64,000 bases of DNA. Source: Roseovarius sp. S88. Its GTDB lineage: Bacteria; Pseudomonadota; Alphaproteobacteria; Rhodobacterales; Rhodobacteraceae. The translations under genes and the position numbers were made by a program. The stretch is taken from the NCBI RefSeq assembly GCF_037023735.1, contig NZ_CP146069.1, positions 248,001 through 312,000 on the forward strand. The letters run 5' to 3'. Below are positions 55,477 to 64,000 of the stretch, one piece after another. A model generated the notes under the pieces. It had not been told where the DNA came from and did not search any database. It saw only the letters and a list, made by a program, of their open reading frames with translations. Each line of letters opens with the position of its first letter. Position 1 is the stretch's first letter.

Positions 55477-56622
55477 TTACTGTCCTCCCGCCGCCGGATT
55501 TCGGCGCAATTCATTCAACGGCAGGTACGGCACGACGCCCTGACCTCCACCGGAATTTTCATCCAAGATAATTTTGTCCATGTCACCCAAGACGTCTTCC
55601 ATAGCCTCGAGGTAAAGACGCTTTCGTGTGACTTCCGGCGCTTTCTGGTACTCGCCCAAAACAGCGGTAAACCGGCTGGCTTCACCCTGCGCTTCGTTCA
55701 CGACTTGCGCTCGGTAGGCTTCGGATTCTTCAAGCGTTTGCGCGGCTTCACCGCGCGCCTGAGCCAGGACCTGAGCCGCATATGCGTCCGCTTCTTTTTC
55801 TAAACGGTCGCGTTCCTGCTCGGCTGCCTGGACCTCGCGAAAGGCGTCGATCACTTCTCGTGGAGGGTCGGCTTTGTCAAAGTTTACACGGATGATGTTC
55901 ACGCCGCTGTTGTAGCTGTCCAACGTCAATTGGATCAGTTCTTCCAGCCGGCCTGCGATGGAACCACGATCCCGGTTCAGGATGGGCGCCAGCTGTGACT
56001 GGGCAATAATTTCGCGCATCGCAGATTCTGAAACAGCGCGAATGGTCGGGCGTGGATCACGCAGGTTAAAGAGATACTTTGCAGGATCAGAGATATTCCA
56101 GACAACCTGAAAATCGATGTCCACGATGTTCTCGTCACCAGTCAGCATCAACCCTGCGTCTGATCCCGATCCGCCAACGCCGATGTCTTCGTTTTGCTCG
56201 CGGGTCACGGCAAGTTTTTCGTATGTCACAAGCGGCCAGGGCGCAAAGTTTAAACCAGGATTGGTTGTGCGGTACTCTTCGCCAAGGAATAGTTCCACAG
56301 CCTGTTCTTCCGGACGGACTGTATAAAAGCTGACTGCACCCCAAAGAATAACTGCAATGGCCAGGCCGATGAGAATGCTGCCGCGCCCAAAGGTCGGGCC
56401 ACCCCCACCTTCGCCCCCGGAATTGCCGCCGCCACCGCGACCGCCCATGAGTACGCGCAATTGATCCTGGCCCTTGCGCACCAGTTCATCAATTTCCGGA
56501 ATCTGCGGACCGCCACCTTCGGGGGGTCTGCGTCCGTTGTTGCCACGGTTGCCGCGGTCATCGTCATCGCCGCCCCGGTTGCCGCCTCCGCCGCCCCAAG
56601 GGCCGCCAGATTGTCCAGCCAT
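55477..56622 (-). CDS. hflK: FtsH modulator HflK (SPFH protein)
   Basis: The partner of HflC. A Gly/Asn/Arg-rich disordered N-terminus (about 1-75) precedes one membrane span (about 80-100) and a band-7 domain with PEEQAVELFLGEE and IVDIDFQVVWNISDP, then a coiled coil (AAEQERDRLEKEADAYAAQV). The length (381) is usual. The hflK stop is one base from the hflC start region. The low-complexity N-terminus is of the expected kind. Confidence 0.96.
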   Translation of the reverse strand: MAGQSGGPWGGGGGNRGGDDDDRGNRGNNGRRPPEGGGPQIPEIDELVRKGQDQLRVLMGGRGGGGNSGGEGGGGPTFGRGSILIGLAIAVILWGAVSFYTVRPEEQAVELFLGEEYRTTNPGLNFAPWPLVTYEKLAVTREQNEDIGVGGSGSDAGLMLTGDENIVDIDFQVVWNISDPAKYLFNLRDPRPTIRAVSESAMREIIAQSQLAPILNRDRGSIAGRLEELIQLTLDSYNSGVNIIRVNFDKADPPREVIDAFREVQAAEQERDRLEKEADAYAAQVLAQARGEAAQTLEESEAYRAQVVNEAQGEASRFTAVLGEYQKAPEVTRKRLYLEAMEDVLGDMDKIILDENSGGGQGVVPYLPLNELRRNPAAGGQ

Positions 56623-56694
56623 TAAACTTTCTTCCTTCCTCTACCCGCAAAACGCGCGTTTCTATGTCATAACCTGTGCAGGACAGGTAAAAAT

Positions 56695-58053
56695 TCAAGC
56701 GCTTCTCATCGGCTCGCGCATTGTCACCAGTTCTTCAGACATTGTGGGGTGTACAGCCACTGTCCGGTCAAAATCTCCTTTTGTCGCGCCCATTTTGACG
56801 GCAATGCCGGCCATCTGGATCATTTCACCCGCCCCCGGTGCGACGATATGGCAGCCTAATACCTTATTTGTGGCTTTCGACACGACGAGTTTCATCAAAA
56901 CGCGATCCGGCTGCTCAGCAAAGGCGGTACGCATCGGGCGAAAAGAGGTGCAATAGACGTCAATGGGTTCCTGATCACGCGCGGCCTCTTCGCTAAGGCC
57001 AACCGATCCAAACTCGGGTTGTGTGAACACGGCTGATGGGATCAAATCGTGGTCCACAGGTGTTGGCTTGCCATTGAACACGGTGTCGACAAAGGCCATG
57101 CCTTCTCGAATCGCCACTGGTGTGAGGTTCACCCGGTTGGTCACGTCGCCAATCGCGTAAATGGATGGCACGGCGGTTTGGCTGTACTCATCGACCACAA
57201 TTTCTCCGCGCCGCCCCAGCTTCACACCAACGTCTTCCAAACCCATATCTGCCGAATTAGGGTCACGTCCCGTGGCAAAGAGCACAGCGTCAAAATTACG
57301 TTCGATCCCATTTGTGGATTTTACCCGGACAGCATCGCCTTCTGATTTTGACATCTCCAGAATATTGGTTCCAACATGCAGGTCGATGCCTTTCTCGCAC
57401 ATGGAATCCGCAATCAGGCCACGCGCTTCATCGTCAAAGCCCCTCAGGACCTGCGCACCGCGATAGTATTGTGTCACTTCCACGCCAAGACCATTCAAAA
57501 TACAGGCAAATTCGCATGCGATATAGCCGCCACCCACGATCAGAATGGATTTGGGCAGGGATTTCATATGGAATAAGTCGTCCGACACCATTCCCAATTC
57601 CGCATTCGGCAGGTCTGGCCGCACTGGATGGCCTCCGGTGGCGATCAATATGTGCTTAGCCGAGAAAGTTTCGCCAGTTGCCAGTTCTACCGTATGCGCG
57701 TCCTTTATTCGCGCCCGTGCATCAAAACTGTCGACATTCGACCCTTTGAGCAAGTTTCTGTAGATACCTTCCAGCCGATCCAGTTCTTCGTTGAGCCGCC
57801 CCGAAAACGCGGTCCAGTCAAACGCGCCCAGCGACATATCCCAACCATAAGCCTGCGCCTCAGCGGGGGCTTGGGCAAATTCGGAGGCAAAGACCATGAG
57901 TTTCTTGGGCACGCAGCCGCGAATGACGCAGGTTCCGCCATAACGGTCCTCTTCTGCCAGGGCCACTTTCGCGCCGCCTTGCCCGGCCACGCGCGCAGCA
58001 CGTACCCCGCCCGATCCACCGCCAATGACAAAGAGGTCGTAGTCAAATGCCAT
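56695..58053 (-). CDS. gor: Glutathione-disulfide reductase
   Basis: FAD flavoenzyme that reduces glutathione disulfide with NADPH. FAD site VIGGGSGGVRAARVA, redox disulfide Cys 42/Cys 47 in GGTCVIRGCVPKK, NAD(P)-binding GGGYIACEFACIL, the second FAD contact YAIGDVTNRVNLTPVA, and the C-terminal catalytic histidine in VAVHPTMSEELVTM are all present. 452 residues is typical. It follows rpiA by 11 bases, pairing an enzyme of the pentose phosphate pathway with an NADPH-consuming one. Confidence 0.96.
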   Translation of the reverse strand: MAFDYDLFVIGGGSGGVRAARVAGQGGAKVALAEEDRYGGTCVIRGCVPKKLMVFASEFAQAPAEAQAYGWDMSLGAFDWTAFSGRLNEELDRLEGIYRNLLKGSNVDSFDARARIKDAHTVELATGETFSAKHILIATGGHPVRPDLPNAELGMVSDDLFHMKSLPKSILIVGGGYIACEFACILNGLGVEVTQYYRGAQVLRGFDDEARGLIADSMCEKGIDLHVGTNILEMSKSEGDAVRVKSTNGIERNFDAVLFATGRDPNSADMGLEDVGVKLGRRGEIVVDEYSQTAVPSIYAIGDVTNRVNLTPVAIREGMAFVDTVFNGKPTPVDHDLIPSAVFTQPEFGSVGLSEEAARDQEPIDVYCTSFRPMRTAFAEQPDRVLMKLVVSKATNKVLGCHIVAPGAGEMIQMAGIAVKMGATKGDFDRTVAVHPTMSEELVTMREPMRSA

Positions 58054-58064
58054 GAGTTGCTGCC

Positions 58065-58853
58065 TTAATCTTGAAGATCAGAAAACAGATTGTCTGTCTC
58101 AACAAAATCAAGACGATCTTCTGCCACTGTTCCATCATTGATATCACGGGTTTCGACCCGGCCATCGCCAAAGCCAACCACCACCACATCGCAGATATCT
58201 ATGAAAAGCCCATTTTCAACCACGCCAGGCATCTGATTGAGTACCATGGCCATCTGATGCGCATCGCCAATGCGGCCCAGATGCAGATCAAGAATATAAT
58301 TGCCTTCATCTGTTACAAACGGACGGCTGCCGTTCATGCGAAGAGATGCATCGCGGCCCAGCACGTCCATAGAGATCAAAAGTTCCTCGATTAGCGACTT
58401 GGTTGTTTGCCAGCCGAATGGAATGACTTCAACCGGCAAGGGAAACGCACCCAATTTTTCGACTTCCTTGCCGGCGTCAGTGATAACCACCATTTGATCT
58501 GAGGCCGTGGCGACGATTTTTTCCTGCAAGAGTGCTCCGCCGCCACCTTTGATCAGGTTGAGATTGCCATCGAATTCATCCGCGCCATCGATTGTCACGT
58601 CAATCCAACGTGCCTCGTCAAGGCTAATGACTTCAATGCCGACTTCACGCGCAAGTTCGGCGGTTCTTGTGGACGTGGGAACGCCTCTGATTTTGAGACC
58701 GTCTTCGCAGACCAGTTCGCCAAGACAACGTACCATCCAAGCGGCGGTTGATCCGGTGCCGAGACCCACACGCATGCCGTCTTCTACAAAATCCACAGAC
58801 CGTTTGGCCGCCACGAATTTGGCCTTATCAATCGGTGACAGTTCTCCGGTCAT
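58065..58853 (-). CDS. rpiA: Ribose-5-phosphate isomerase A
   Basis: Interconverts ribose-5-phosphate and ribulose-5-phosphate. The RpiA motifs VGLGTGSTAAWMV, DGADEFDGNLNLIKGGGGAL and EVIPFGWQTT are intact, and the length (262) is normal for this family with a slightly long C-terminus. It is the first large gene of the leftward rpiA-gor-hflK-hflC series. A small membrane-peptide gene lies 98 bases upstream on the same strand. Confidence 0.96.
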   Translation of the reverse strand: MTGELSPIDKAKFVAAKRSVDFVEDGMRVGLGTGSTAAWMVRCLGELVCEDGLKIRGVPTSTRTAELAREVGIEVISLDEARWIDVTIDGADEFDGNLNLIKGGGGALLQEKIVATASDQMVVITDAGKEVEKLGAFPLPVEVIPFGWQTTKSLIEELLISMDVLGRDASLRMNGSRPFVTDEGNYILDLHLGRIGDAHQMAMVLNQMPGVVENGLFIDICDVVVVGFGDGRVETRDINDGTVAEDRLDFVETDNLFSDLQD

Positions 58854-58915
58854 GACGCATCTCCCCAGATACCAATCGGTTCAGGCCGCGTTATACGGAG
58901 TTTGTTCCCGGGGGC

Positions 58916-58943
58916 GAGGGCGAATCGCCAAGTTTTCGCCCTC
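58916..58943. repeat. Stem-loop between rpiA and the small membrane ORF
   Basis: A perfect 9-bp inverted repeat GAGGGCGAA/TTCGCCCTC with a 10-base loop, nine bases beyond the end of the small ORF and 63 bases before rpiA. It could terminate or attenuate transcription of the small gene, although a T-run is lacking. Confidence 0.45.
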
Positions 58944-58951
58944 TGCATCAT

Positions 58952-59068
58952 TCACGGCTGTGCCACGATAGACCAGTTAATCGAGGAACTGGTTTGAATG
59001 TCATGCCCTGCTTCAAAGAAAAGAAGAACACCTGTGGCCAGCATCAGTATAAAACCTGCTGTCTGCAT
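58952..59068 (-). CDS. Small single-span membrane protein, 38 residues
   Basis: A 39-codon frame on the minus strand encodes MQTAGFILMLATGVLLFFEA followed by a polar tail ending IVAQP. The first 19 residues form a plausible membrane segment. GAGG stands six bases before the ATG and a TATAGT that could act as a -10 box is about 20 bases upstream of that. It is followed by a hairpin and then rpiA. I know of no family. Its size means a chance ORF cannot be excluded, but start site, composition and position are consistent with a real gene. The rest of the 418-base gap up to sdaA holds no other feature. Confidence 0.5.
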   Translation of the reverse strand: MQTAGFILMLATGVLLFFEAGHDIQTSSSINWSIVAQP

Positions 59069-59271
59069 TAACCGCCTCTGTACTATATTCAGTTGCGTCT
59101 GTGACATCAGTCTGAGCAAAGCGTGTTAAGTTATGGTGAATATGAGTTCACGAAGACAAACCCAACTGATCTGTGGCGGGGACTTTGTGTTCTTGGTCGC
59201 TTTTGCACATTGTGTATTCGACCCCACAACATAAAAGAGCCACGGGCAGCCACCTATGTTAAGCAAGAACT

Positions 59272-60645
59272 ATGTTTCTATCCGTCTTTGATATGTTCAA
59301 GATCGGCATTGGACCGTCGTCTTCCCATACAATGGGACCGATGGTTGCGGCCGCGCGCTTTTTGGATGCGATGCGAGCATCTCCCTTTGAATTTCACGGA
59401 TTGCGCGGATCTTTGCATGGGTCTCTTGCTTTTACCGGTGTTGGGCATGCGACGGATCGCGCGACTATTTTGGGCCTCGCAGGATTTCGTCCTGATGATT
59501 ATGACCATGATCAGGCTGAGGCAGCTCTAGAGACCATTCGCGAAACGCAATCTGTCACACCGCCCGACCTTCCGACACTGTCATTCAATCCCAAAGATGA
59601 TCTGGTGTTTGACTTCGGCCCGAATTTGCCCGGTCACGCCAATGGTATGATCCTGATGGCCACCGACAGCCAAGGCGATGTGATCCTGCAAGAGATCTAT
59701 TACTCCATTGGCGGTGGTTTCGTGATGACCGAGGCGGAGCTTGCCTCAGGTCAGGATACGGATGAAGGCGCGCCCATACCCTATCCGTTCAAATCCGCCG
59801 AAGAGATGCTGCAAATGGCGGAAACCAGTGGCAAATCTATTGCCGAGATGAAGAAGGCAAACGAAATTGAGCGTGGTGGTACTGAAAACCTGCGCAGCGG
59901 TGTGGCCCGGCTTTGGCAGGTGATGAATGGCTGCATCGAACGTGGCATCACGCAGGAGGGTATCCTGCCCGGTGGGTTGCAGGTGAAGCGCCGCGCCAAG
60001 GGCATACACGATGCGCTTATCGCCGAGCGTGGCACAAACCTGAATGCGCCGCACAAGATCAACGATTGGATCAGCGTCTATGCGATGGCTGTCAACGAAG
60101 AAAACGCCGCCGGGGGGCAAGTTGTCACGGCACCCACCAATGGGGCCGCGGGCGTCGTGCCTGCTGTGATCAAGTACTGGCTGGAGCATGTCCCGGGCGC
60201 GTCTGAATCAGAGATTGAAACCTTCCTTTTGACAGCCGCAGCCATCGGTGGCCTTGTCAAATTCAACGCCTCAATTAGCGGAGCTGAGGCCGGGTGCCAG
60301 GCCGAGGTGGGAAGTGCTGCCGCAATGGGCGCCGCTGGTTTGGCCGCAGTCCTGGGCGGCACACCAGCTCAGATCGAAAATGCGGCAGAAATCGCGTTGG
60401 AACATCATCTTGGGATGACCTGTGACCCAGTCAAAGGTCTGGTGCAGGTACCTTGCATCGAACGCAATGGCTTGGGTGCAATAAAGGCCGTCAGCGCAGC
60501 CAGCCTCGCCATGCGTGGTGATGGTACGCATCTTGTCCCGCTGGATGCCTGTATTGAGACCATGCGCCAAACCGGTCTCGATATGAGCGAACGCTATAAG
60601 GAAACGTCTCTGGGCGGTCTCGCTGTCAACATTCCAAACTGTTGA
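59272..60645 (+). CDS. sdaA: L-serine ammonia-lyase (iron-sulfur type)
   Basis: Deaminates L-serine to pyruvate and ammonia using a [4Fe-4S] cluster. The 457-residue single-chain form has the N-terminal [19 protein letters not shown], the central [18 protein letters not shown] motif ([16 protein letters not shown]), and C-terminal cysteines in [19 protein letters not shown] and LDACIETM that would hold the cluster. ATG 59272 gives the family's N-terminus. It ends nine bases from the end of the convergent thiamine gene. Confidence 0.97.
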   Translation: MFLSVFDMFKIGIGPSSSHTMGPMVAAARFLDAMRASPFEFHGLRGSLHGSLAFTGVGHATDRATILGLAGFRPDDYDHDQAEAALETIRETQSVTPPDLPTLSFNPKDDLVFDFGPNLPGHANGMILMATDSQGDVILQEIYYSIGGGFVMTEAELASGQDTDEGAPIPYPFKSAEEMLQMAETSGKSIAEMKKANEIERGGTENLRSGVARLWQVMNGCIERGITQEGILPGGLQVKRRAKGIHDALIAERGTNLNAPHKINDWISVYAMAVNEENAAGGQVVTAPTNGAAGVVPAVIKYWLEHVPGASESEIETFLLTAAAIGGLVKFNASISGAEAGCQAEVGSAAAMGAAGLAAVLGGTPAQIENAAEIALEHHLGMTCDPVKGLVQVPCIERNGLGAIKAVSAASLAMRGDGTHLVPLDACIETMRQTGLDMSERYKETSLGGLAVNIPNC

Positions 60646-60654
60646 TGCGAGGTT

Positions 60655-61326
60655 TTAACTTGGCCAATGGGACGCCGTGTTCTGCAACGCGTTCGCAACC
60701 AGTTCAAAATGCTCTGATGGAACTGTGACCAGCATTTTTGGTGCGGTCAGGGCAAGCGATACCGGGCCTGTGGCTTCATTTGATGTGCCGATCTGACCAT
60801 CTGGTGTGAAACAAATACCGGATATAGGCCATTTCAGCCCTTCTGAATGCCCTTCAACAGCGCCCATCGGAAAAAGCGACACGGTCGTACCTGCAGGCAA
60901 GTCCAGATTGATCGCAGGCGGTGCAAGAAACACGGTATCGCAAGGGCCGAGCAGGATGCACGGCTTGTCGGGATAGCGCACGAGAGTGTTGAATGCCGCA
61001 AGCTGATGATCGATTCGCGCGCCGGTAAACCCGACGGCAAGGATTAGCGGGCTATCAATGTTGCGCAGGCATTTGTCGAAATCCGTGCTGTCTTGCTCTT
61101 CGATTCTGTGTTGCGCATCGCTGGGAATTTTCGAAAGGATTTTATCCGAAATCGAGTCAAAATCGCCGATAACCACATCTGGCAGGATATTATGGTTAAT
61201 TGCCGCGCCCGCTCCGCCATCGGCTGCAACTATGTAAGATCCCATGGACAAAGCGCGACTCAGGTCACTTTTGTCCAAGGAACCACCACCAACCAAAGTC
61301 ACAGGGTAAGAATTGTAAACAATCAC
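60655..61326 (-). CDS. Thiamine pyrophosphokinase
   Basis: Transfers pyrophosphate from ATP to thiamine to give thiamine diphosphate. Family motifs are LVGGGSLDKSDLSRAL, AADGGAGAAINHNILPDVVIGDFDSI (Asp-rich), EEQDSTDFDKCL and VGFTGARIDHQLAAFN. The length of 223 is typical. It is monocistronic here, convergent with sdaA. Confidence 0.93.
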   Translation of the reverse strand: MIVYNSYPVTLVGGGSLDKSDLSRALSMGSYIVAADGGAGAAINHNILPDVVIGDFDSISDKILSKIPSDAQHRIEEQDSTDFDKCLRNIDSPLILAVGFTGARIDHQLAAFNTLVRYPDKPCILLGPCDTVFLAPPAINLDLPAGTTVSLFPMGAVEGHSEGLKWPISGICFTPDGQIGTSNEATGPVSLALTAPKMLVTVPSEHFELVANALQNTASHWPS

Positions 61327-61476
61327 CTAATTTTCCCCGGATTAACCTCTATTTTGGAAACAAGACACATTCTAGCCGTGAAATGATACGCTAAAATTCT
61401 AAGAATCGGGCCGCTTTGGTCTAGGGCAACATGGTAAATCCTGATGTCGCAGGTCATGCAGAGCGAGCAATAAAAA

Positions 61477-64000
61477 ATGGTAAGTACAAGTAAAATCCTA
61501 ACAGTTTCGTACGGCACGTTCTCGTGCACGCTAGAAGGATTCGATGATTCTTTCGATACAATGAAGGCAATTGCGGAATATTTCCGCGATTTGGCCGCCG
61601 ATGATCGCTATTTCGGGGCCGAACCGCCGACACCCGACGCCGAAATGCTTGCGCGCATTGCGGAACGCGAGATTGCGCGCCGCGTAGAAGCACATGAAGA
61701 TCAGGGAAAAATTCACCTGCGCGCTCAGGACGAAGACGGCGCACTGGCGACAACGAGCTTGCTTGCACCCGATATTGAAGAGCCTTCCGAAGTTGCGACA
61801 GAAGGCCTCCCAACGATGGAAGACGCTTCTGAACTCGTATCGGAAGCTATCGAGGACTCTTTGGTTGAGCCTGAGTTTGTCGACGAAACCTATGCGGATG
61901 CCGACGCCTTAGAGCCGGACCCACAAACCGCGTCAGATGACAATGTTGCGGATGAGGAAGACCTCATTGATGAGGCCCCAACCGAAGACCCGACAGACGA
62001 ACCTGAAGATGCTTCGGAAATAGAGTCTATTTCGGCGGAAAAGACCGAAACAGAAGAGCTTTTGGCCGAGATTTCCGCGTCTGCAGAGGTTGAGGAAGAA
62101 GAAAAGGCTGAGCCCGAGACGTTAGAAGACCACCCGTCGGACTCTTATGACCTAGATCCTGACATTGCTGCCTTTATGGCCGACGCTGCTGCCGAAGAGG
62201 CTCAGCTGGCCGCGGCTCAGAGTGATGACTCTGTCGATGACTTGCTCGAAGTCGACGAGATAGAAGCTGAAATTGCCGAACTTGAAGATGTTCAGGACGA
62301 TCAATCCATTGGTCTGGCCGATTTCATCAGCGAAGGCACCGAAAAGGACGAAGCGCCTGAGCTCTCTGAGTCTGATGACATCGCGGAAAAGCTTCAGCGT
62401 ATTCGTGCCGTAGCTGCGCAAAGCGAACCGAAGTTTGTGCCCGATGACTTCAGCGAGGACGAACACGCTGAAGACCTCATGGAAAATACGTCGTCTGAAC
62501 TGGAAGCACTGCTGGCATCGACGCGCGAAGAGGAGGAGTCGGACGGTTCACCACAGCTGGATTTGGCTGCCGAAACCCTCGAGCAAGCGTTCTCCGATGA
62601 TGAGGAAGAAGATTCAGAAGAACTCGACAAAACAACTGATATTGAAGAGGTTTTCGAAAGTTCGGATGCAGAAGAAACTCAAGAAGCTGCAGAAATCGCT
62701 GAGCCTGCTGACGTCATAGAAGAAGATGAACTGGCCCAACTTCTGGCGGATTCCACACCCGACAACTTCGCAGATAGTGAAGCAGACGAATTGGAGGTCT
62801 CCGAAGCAATCAAATCCGAAGTGACAAATTTCGAATTAGAAAAAGACGCTTTGGATGCGCCAGCCGAAGACACGGCGGCGATCGAAGACGATATGGAGCC
62901 GCTGGTTCTTGGCAGCGATGAGCGGGTGGAAATTGTCGAAGAAGAAACGGTCGCCGAAGACCTGGATCATGACCTTGGGGACTCAACGTTAAGTCCGGAG
63001 GACGAGGCCGATCTACTGCGTGAACTGGCCGAGGTTGAGGCCGAGATTGAAACTGACCCGGAGATGTTTAAGGCGGACCGCATCGAGGACGCGGTTGAGG
63101 TCGCAGATTTGGCTGATGACAAGATCGATCTGGCGGAGGCCGAAGCGATTGCGGATTCCACATTGGAAATAGCGCAGCAACGCGATGCTTTGAGCAACGC
63201 GGACGCTATGACCACTGCCTCCGACCTCGACCCATCGCCCGAGATTGAATCTGCACCAGAGATCGAACCAGAAGAGTCCAAGGAAAAACCGCGCGGCCTG
63301 AAACGCCTGCTGGGAATGGGAAAAAGCGAGCCAGAGCAAGACGTTGAGCGGATTTTCGACGAAGCCGATTCACAGATGGAAGACAAAGAGGCGTCACTGC
63401 GCCGCAATGCGATCCAACATCTGCGCGCTGCTGTGGCGGCCACTCGTGCCGAGCACAAAGCCGGAGGCAAAATCGAGAAAGACGTCGATGATGCCCCTTA
63501 CCGTTCGGACCTAGCCGAAGTTGTGCGCCCACGCAGACCCAGCGCGTCTGAAACTGCGAGCACATCTCGTCGCCCGACGCGTCCAGAAGACGTTGATCCT
63601 GCGCCATTAAAGCTTGTCGCGGAACAGCGTGTCGATGTAGATCAGGCTCCGGTCCGCCCGCGCCGTGTTTCTGCCGGTGAGCGTCCACCGATGGCCGAAA
63701 TGCAAACAGAAGCAATGGGTGGGTTTGCAAGTTTCGCGGAAGAGATGGGTGCGACCGAACTTCCGCAAATTCTCGAGGCAGCCGCGGCTTACATGTCCGA
63801 TGTTGAGGGACGCGCTGAGTTTTCGCGGCCGATGCTGATGAACAAGCTCAAAGAGGTCACGTCAGACAGTTATTCGCGAGAAGACGGTCTGCGATCTTTC
63901 GGAGAGCTATTGCGCGGCGGCAAGCTTCGCAAAATCCGTGGTGGTCGCTTTGCGGTGACCGACGAAACCGAATTTCGCAGTGAGGCGCGCGACGCGGGTT
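61477..64000 (+). CDS. Very acidic protein of unknown function, partial
   Basis: The frame from ATG 61477 stays open to the window edge (at least 841 codons, 3' end missing). The first 80 residues form a folded-looking domain (LTVSYGTFSCTLEGFDDSFD, AEYFRDLAADDRYFGA, then LARIAEREIARRVEA). About residues 90-600 are a long Asp/Glu-rich, Ala/Ser/Thr-containing, Lys-poor tract that is probably disordered. From about 600 the chain turns basic, with KEKPRGLKRLLGMGKS and an Arg-rich helix, and 740 onwards looks folded again (GGFASFAEEMGATELPQIL, FGELLRGGKLRKI). No signal peptide or membrane span is visible. I do not recognise the family. Confidence 0.85.
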   Translation, partial: MVSTSKILTVSYGTFSCTLEGFDDSFDTMKAIAEYFRDLAADDRYFGAEPPTPDAEMLARIAEREIARRVEAHEDQGKIHLRAQDEDGALATTSLLAPDIEEPSEVATEGLPTMEDASELVSEAIEDSLVEPEFVDETYADADALEPDPQTASDDNVADEEDLIDEAPTEDPTDEPEDASEIESISAEKTETEELLAEISASAEVEEEEKAEPETLEDHPSDSYDLDPDIAAFMADAAAEEAQLAAAQSDDSVDDLLEVDEIEAEIAELEDVQDDQSIGLADFISEGTEKDEAPELSESDDIAEKLQRIRAVAAQSEPKFVPDDFSEDEHAEDLMENTSSELEALLASTREEEESDGSPQLDLAAETLEQAFSDDEEEDSEELDKTTDIEEVFESSDAEETQEAAEIAEPADVIEEDELAQLLADSTPDNFADSEADELEVSEAIKSEVTNFELEKDALDAPAEDTAAIEDDMEPLVLGSDERVEIVEEETVAEDLDHDLGDSTLSPEDEADLLRELAEVEAEIETDPEMFKADRIEDAVEVADLADDKIDLAEAEAIADSTLEIAQQRDALSNADAMTTASDLDPSPEIESAPEIEPEESKEKPRGLKRLLGMGKSEPEQDVERIFDEADSQMEDKEASLRRNAIQHLRAAVAATRAEHKAGGKIEKDVDDAPYRSDLAEVVRPRRPSASETASTSRRPTRPEDVDPAPLKLVAEQRVDVDQAPVRPRRVSAGERPPMAEMQTEAMGGFASFAEEMGATELPQILEAAAAYMSDVEGRAEFSRPMLMNKLKEVTSDSYSREDGLRSFGELLRGGKLRKIRGGRFAVTDETEFRSEARDAG

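Noticed and set aside
62967..63470. Minus-strand frames opposite the acidic protein
   Set aside because: They are Ser/Arg-rich mirror translations of Asp/Glu-rich codons (GAA/GAT/GCG) and lack any domain.

Overview
The window looks like a chromosomal segment of an alphaproteobacterium of the Rhodobacteraceae (Roseobacter group). This rests on gene order and family content: a flagellar locus that carries FlaF, FlbT and a DUF1217 protein with its flagellin, the rpsT-dnaA-dnaN-recF-gyrB block, ubiE-ubiB-mutM, and several Rhodobacterales-type small proteins (DUF3035, DUF2065, DUF1674). I saw no rRNA, tRNA, CRISPR array, transposase, integrase or prophage gene.

Region 1 (1-17.3 kb) is a flagellar locus. 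A rightward run encodes export-gate proteins FlhA, FlhB and FliR and a small coiled-coil protein. A leftward run encodes FliL, FlgH, FlgA, FlgG, FlgF, FliQ, FliE, FlgC and FlgB. The export ATPase FliI faces right. A second leftward run encodes a FlgN-like protein, a rod-binding FlgJ-type protein, flagellin, FlaF, FlbT and DUF1217. FliK and FlgD (hook length and hook cap) close the block. Motor, ring, hook, FliH and FliP genes are absent, so the locus continues outside the window. The flgD reading frame is broken near its 3' end by what looks like a single missing G.

Region 2 (17.3-31 kb) is housekeeping: ubiquinone synthesis (UbiE, UbiB), DNA repair (MutM), an enoyl-CoA hydratase, an unusual SHMT-like PLP enzyme, ribosomal protein S20 with a clear terminator, then the replication block dnaA, dnaN, recF, gyrB. 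A RlaP-like nucleotidyltransferase sits inside that block. Short repeats and hairpins lie between dnaN and recF and just upstream of gyrB.

Region 3 (31-39.9 kb) is a tightly packed, translationally coupled seven-gene catabolic operon: HyuA/HyuB-type ATP-dependent hydantoinase/oxoprolinase subunits, a HisC-like aminotransferase, a maleate isomerase/arylmalonate decarboxylase-family enzyme, an MmgE/PrpD protein, a D-2-hydroxyacid dehydrogenase and a DapA-family aldolase. Its substrate is not evident. It is the best candidate here for an undescribed pathway.

Region 4 (39.9-64 kb) is mainly core metabolism and envelope maintenance. One leftward series runs rsmB, heparinase-like, purH, lspA, DUF3035 lipoprotein, and two M16 peptidases. 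Then follow a DUF1674 (SDH assembly factor 4-like) gene with a second apparent one-base frameshift, dapB, and rbfA-DUF2233-truB-DUF1643. The leftward series rpiA, gor, hflK, hflC, DUF2065, degP comes next, then sdaA, a thiamine pyrophosphokinase, and the first 841 codons of a very acidic protein that runs off the right edge. A 38-residue membrane peptide gene lies upstream of rpiA.
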